From the NCBI RefSeq assembly GCF_001426665.1, contig NZ_LMEY01000012.1, positions 544,953 to 608,952 of the forward strand: a DNA stretch of 64,000 nt. The letters are read 5' to 3'. This document shows positions 63,944 to 64,000 of this stretch, one piece after another. The position numbers were made by a program, and so were the translations under genes. Each line of letters begins with the position of its first letter. Position 1 is the first letter of the stretch. Source of the stretch: Rhizobium sp. Root1334 (lineage in GTDB: Bacteria > Pseudomonadota > Alphaproteobacteria > Rhizobiales > Rhizobiaceae). The notes beneath the pieces are model-generated. The model was not told the DNA's origin. It did not search any database and was given only the letters and a program-made list of their open reading frames with translations.

Positions 63944-64000
63944 TCAGGCCGTCAGCTTCAACCCGGCAATGCCCGCGATGATCAGCGCGATACAGCCGAG
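63944..64000 (-). CDS. Small multidrug resistance (SMR/SugE-like) transporter, C-terminal fragment
   Basis: The last 18 codons and stop of a leftward gene cut by the window edge are visible. They read L-G-C-I-A-L-I-I-A-G-I-A-G-L-K-L-T-A, a hydrophobic helix ending G-L-K-L, which is typical for the last helix of SMR family exporters such as SugE. Only the C-terminus is seen, so the exact subgroup is open. It converges on the ATP12 gene across the strong terminator. Confidence 0.5.
   Translation of the reverse strand, partial: LGCIALIIAGIAGLKLTA

Overview
This 64 kb window is chromosomal DNA from an alphaproteobacterium, most likely a Rhizobiaceae member (Rhizobium, Agrobacterium, Allorhizobium or a near relative). 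The evidence is the leftward tpiA-secG-pyrG block, the folE-hisI-patatin-CBS run, a bacterial ATP12-type F1 assembly chaperone, the glutathione-dependent formaldehyde pathway, several families typical of rhizobia (DUF2336, DUF1489, DUF599, BTLCP peptidase, PilZ pairs) and uniformly high GC. I see no rRNA, CRISPR array, insertion sequence, prophage or plasmid replication gene. One tRNA, tRNA-Leu(GAG), is present.

Layout. At 0.3-2.7 kb there is a TetR regulator, a Rid-family protein and an O-methyltransferase beside pyrG. At 2.8-6.1 kb is the housekeeping block pyrG, secG, tpiA. At 6.3-8.2 kb are cytochrome b561, YceI and an OmpA-domain protein. At 8.3-9.6 kb is a second TetR/Rid divergent pair, this time with an exported Rid protein. 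At 9.7-15.5 kb a tightly coupled five-gene leftward operon encodes a HAD-UbiA fusion, a DprE1-like FAD oxidoreductase, an ArnE/F-like small membrane protein, an NAD-dependent epimerase and a class III aminotransferase. Its composition points to a polyprenyl-phosphate pentose pathway that ends in an exported, possibly aminated, sugar. This is the best candidate for an incompletely described system here.

The stretch 15.7-31.3 kb is mostly housekeeping and accessory enzymes: parE, a GNAT protein, an NAD-dependent reductase, DUF2336, nitroreductase with flavin reductase, an acyltransferase, thrS, a MarR-GNAT fusion and an ArsR/SRPBCC module. From 31.6 to 44.5 kb come a leftward IscU-like/YidD/DUF1697 operon, folE-hisI, a patatin, CBS and rhomboid genes, a PAS/PilZ pair, a BTLCP peptidase and a penicillin-binding carboxypeptidase with a SPOR domain. 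From 44.6 to 54.8 kb are sdaA, envelope enzymes, a LiuR-like MerR regulator, mgtE, a peptide-deformylase-like protein without its metal ligands, tRNA-Leu, lipB and an SRPBCC-M50 protease. From 54.9 to 64 kb are a DMT exporter, an XRE regulator, adhC and fghA (formaldehyde detoxification) with three unrelated genes between them, crcB, and an rluC-like/HAD/ATP12 operon. The C-terminus of a small multidrug resistance protein runs off the right end.

Functional threads. The envelope is served by the pentose operon, the SPOR carboxypeptidase, the acyltransferase, OmpA, YceI, YidD/SecG and the rhomboid and M50 proteases. Ligand-sensing repression recurs as divergent regulators with clear palindromic operators (two TetR, one MarR-GNAT, one MerR). 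Several proteins belong to enzyme families but have lost or changed canonical catalytic residues: both Rid proteins, the deformylase-like protein, the CitE-like protein and the IscU-like scaffold.
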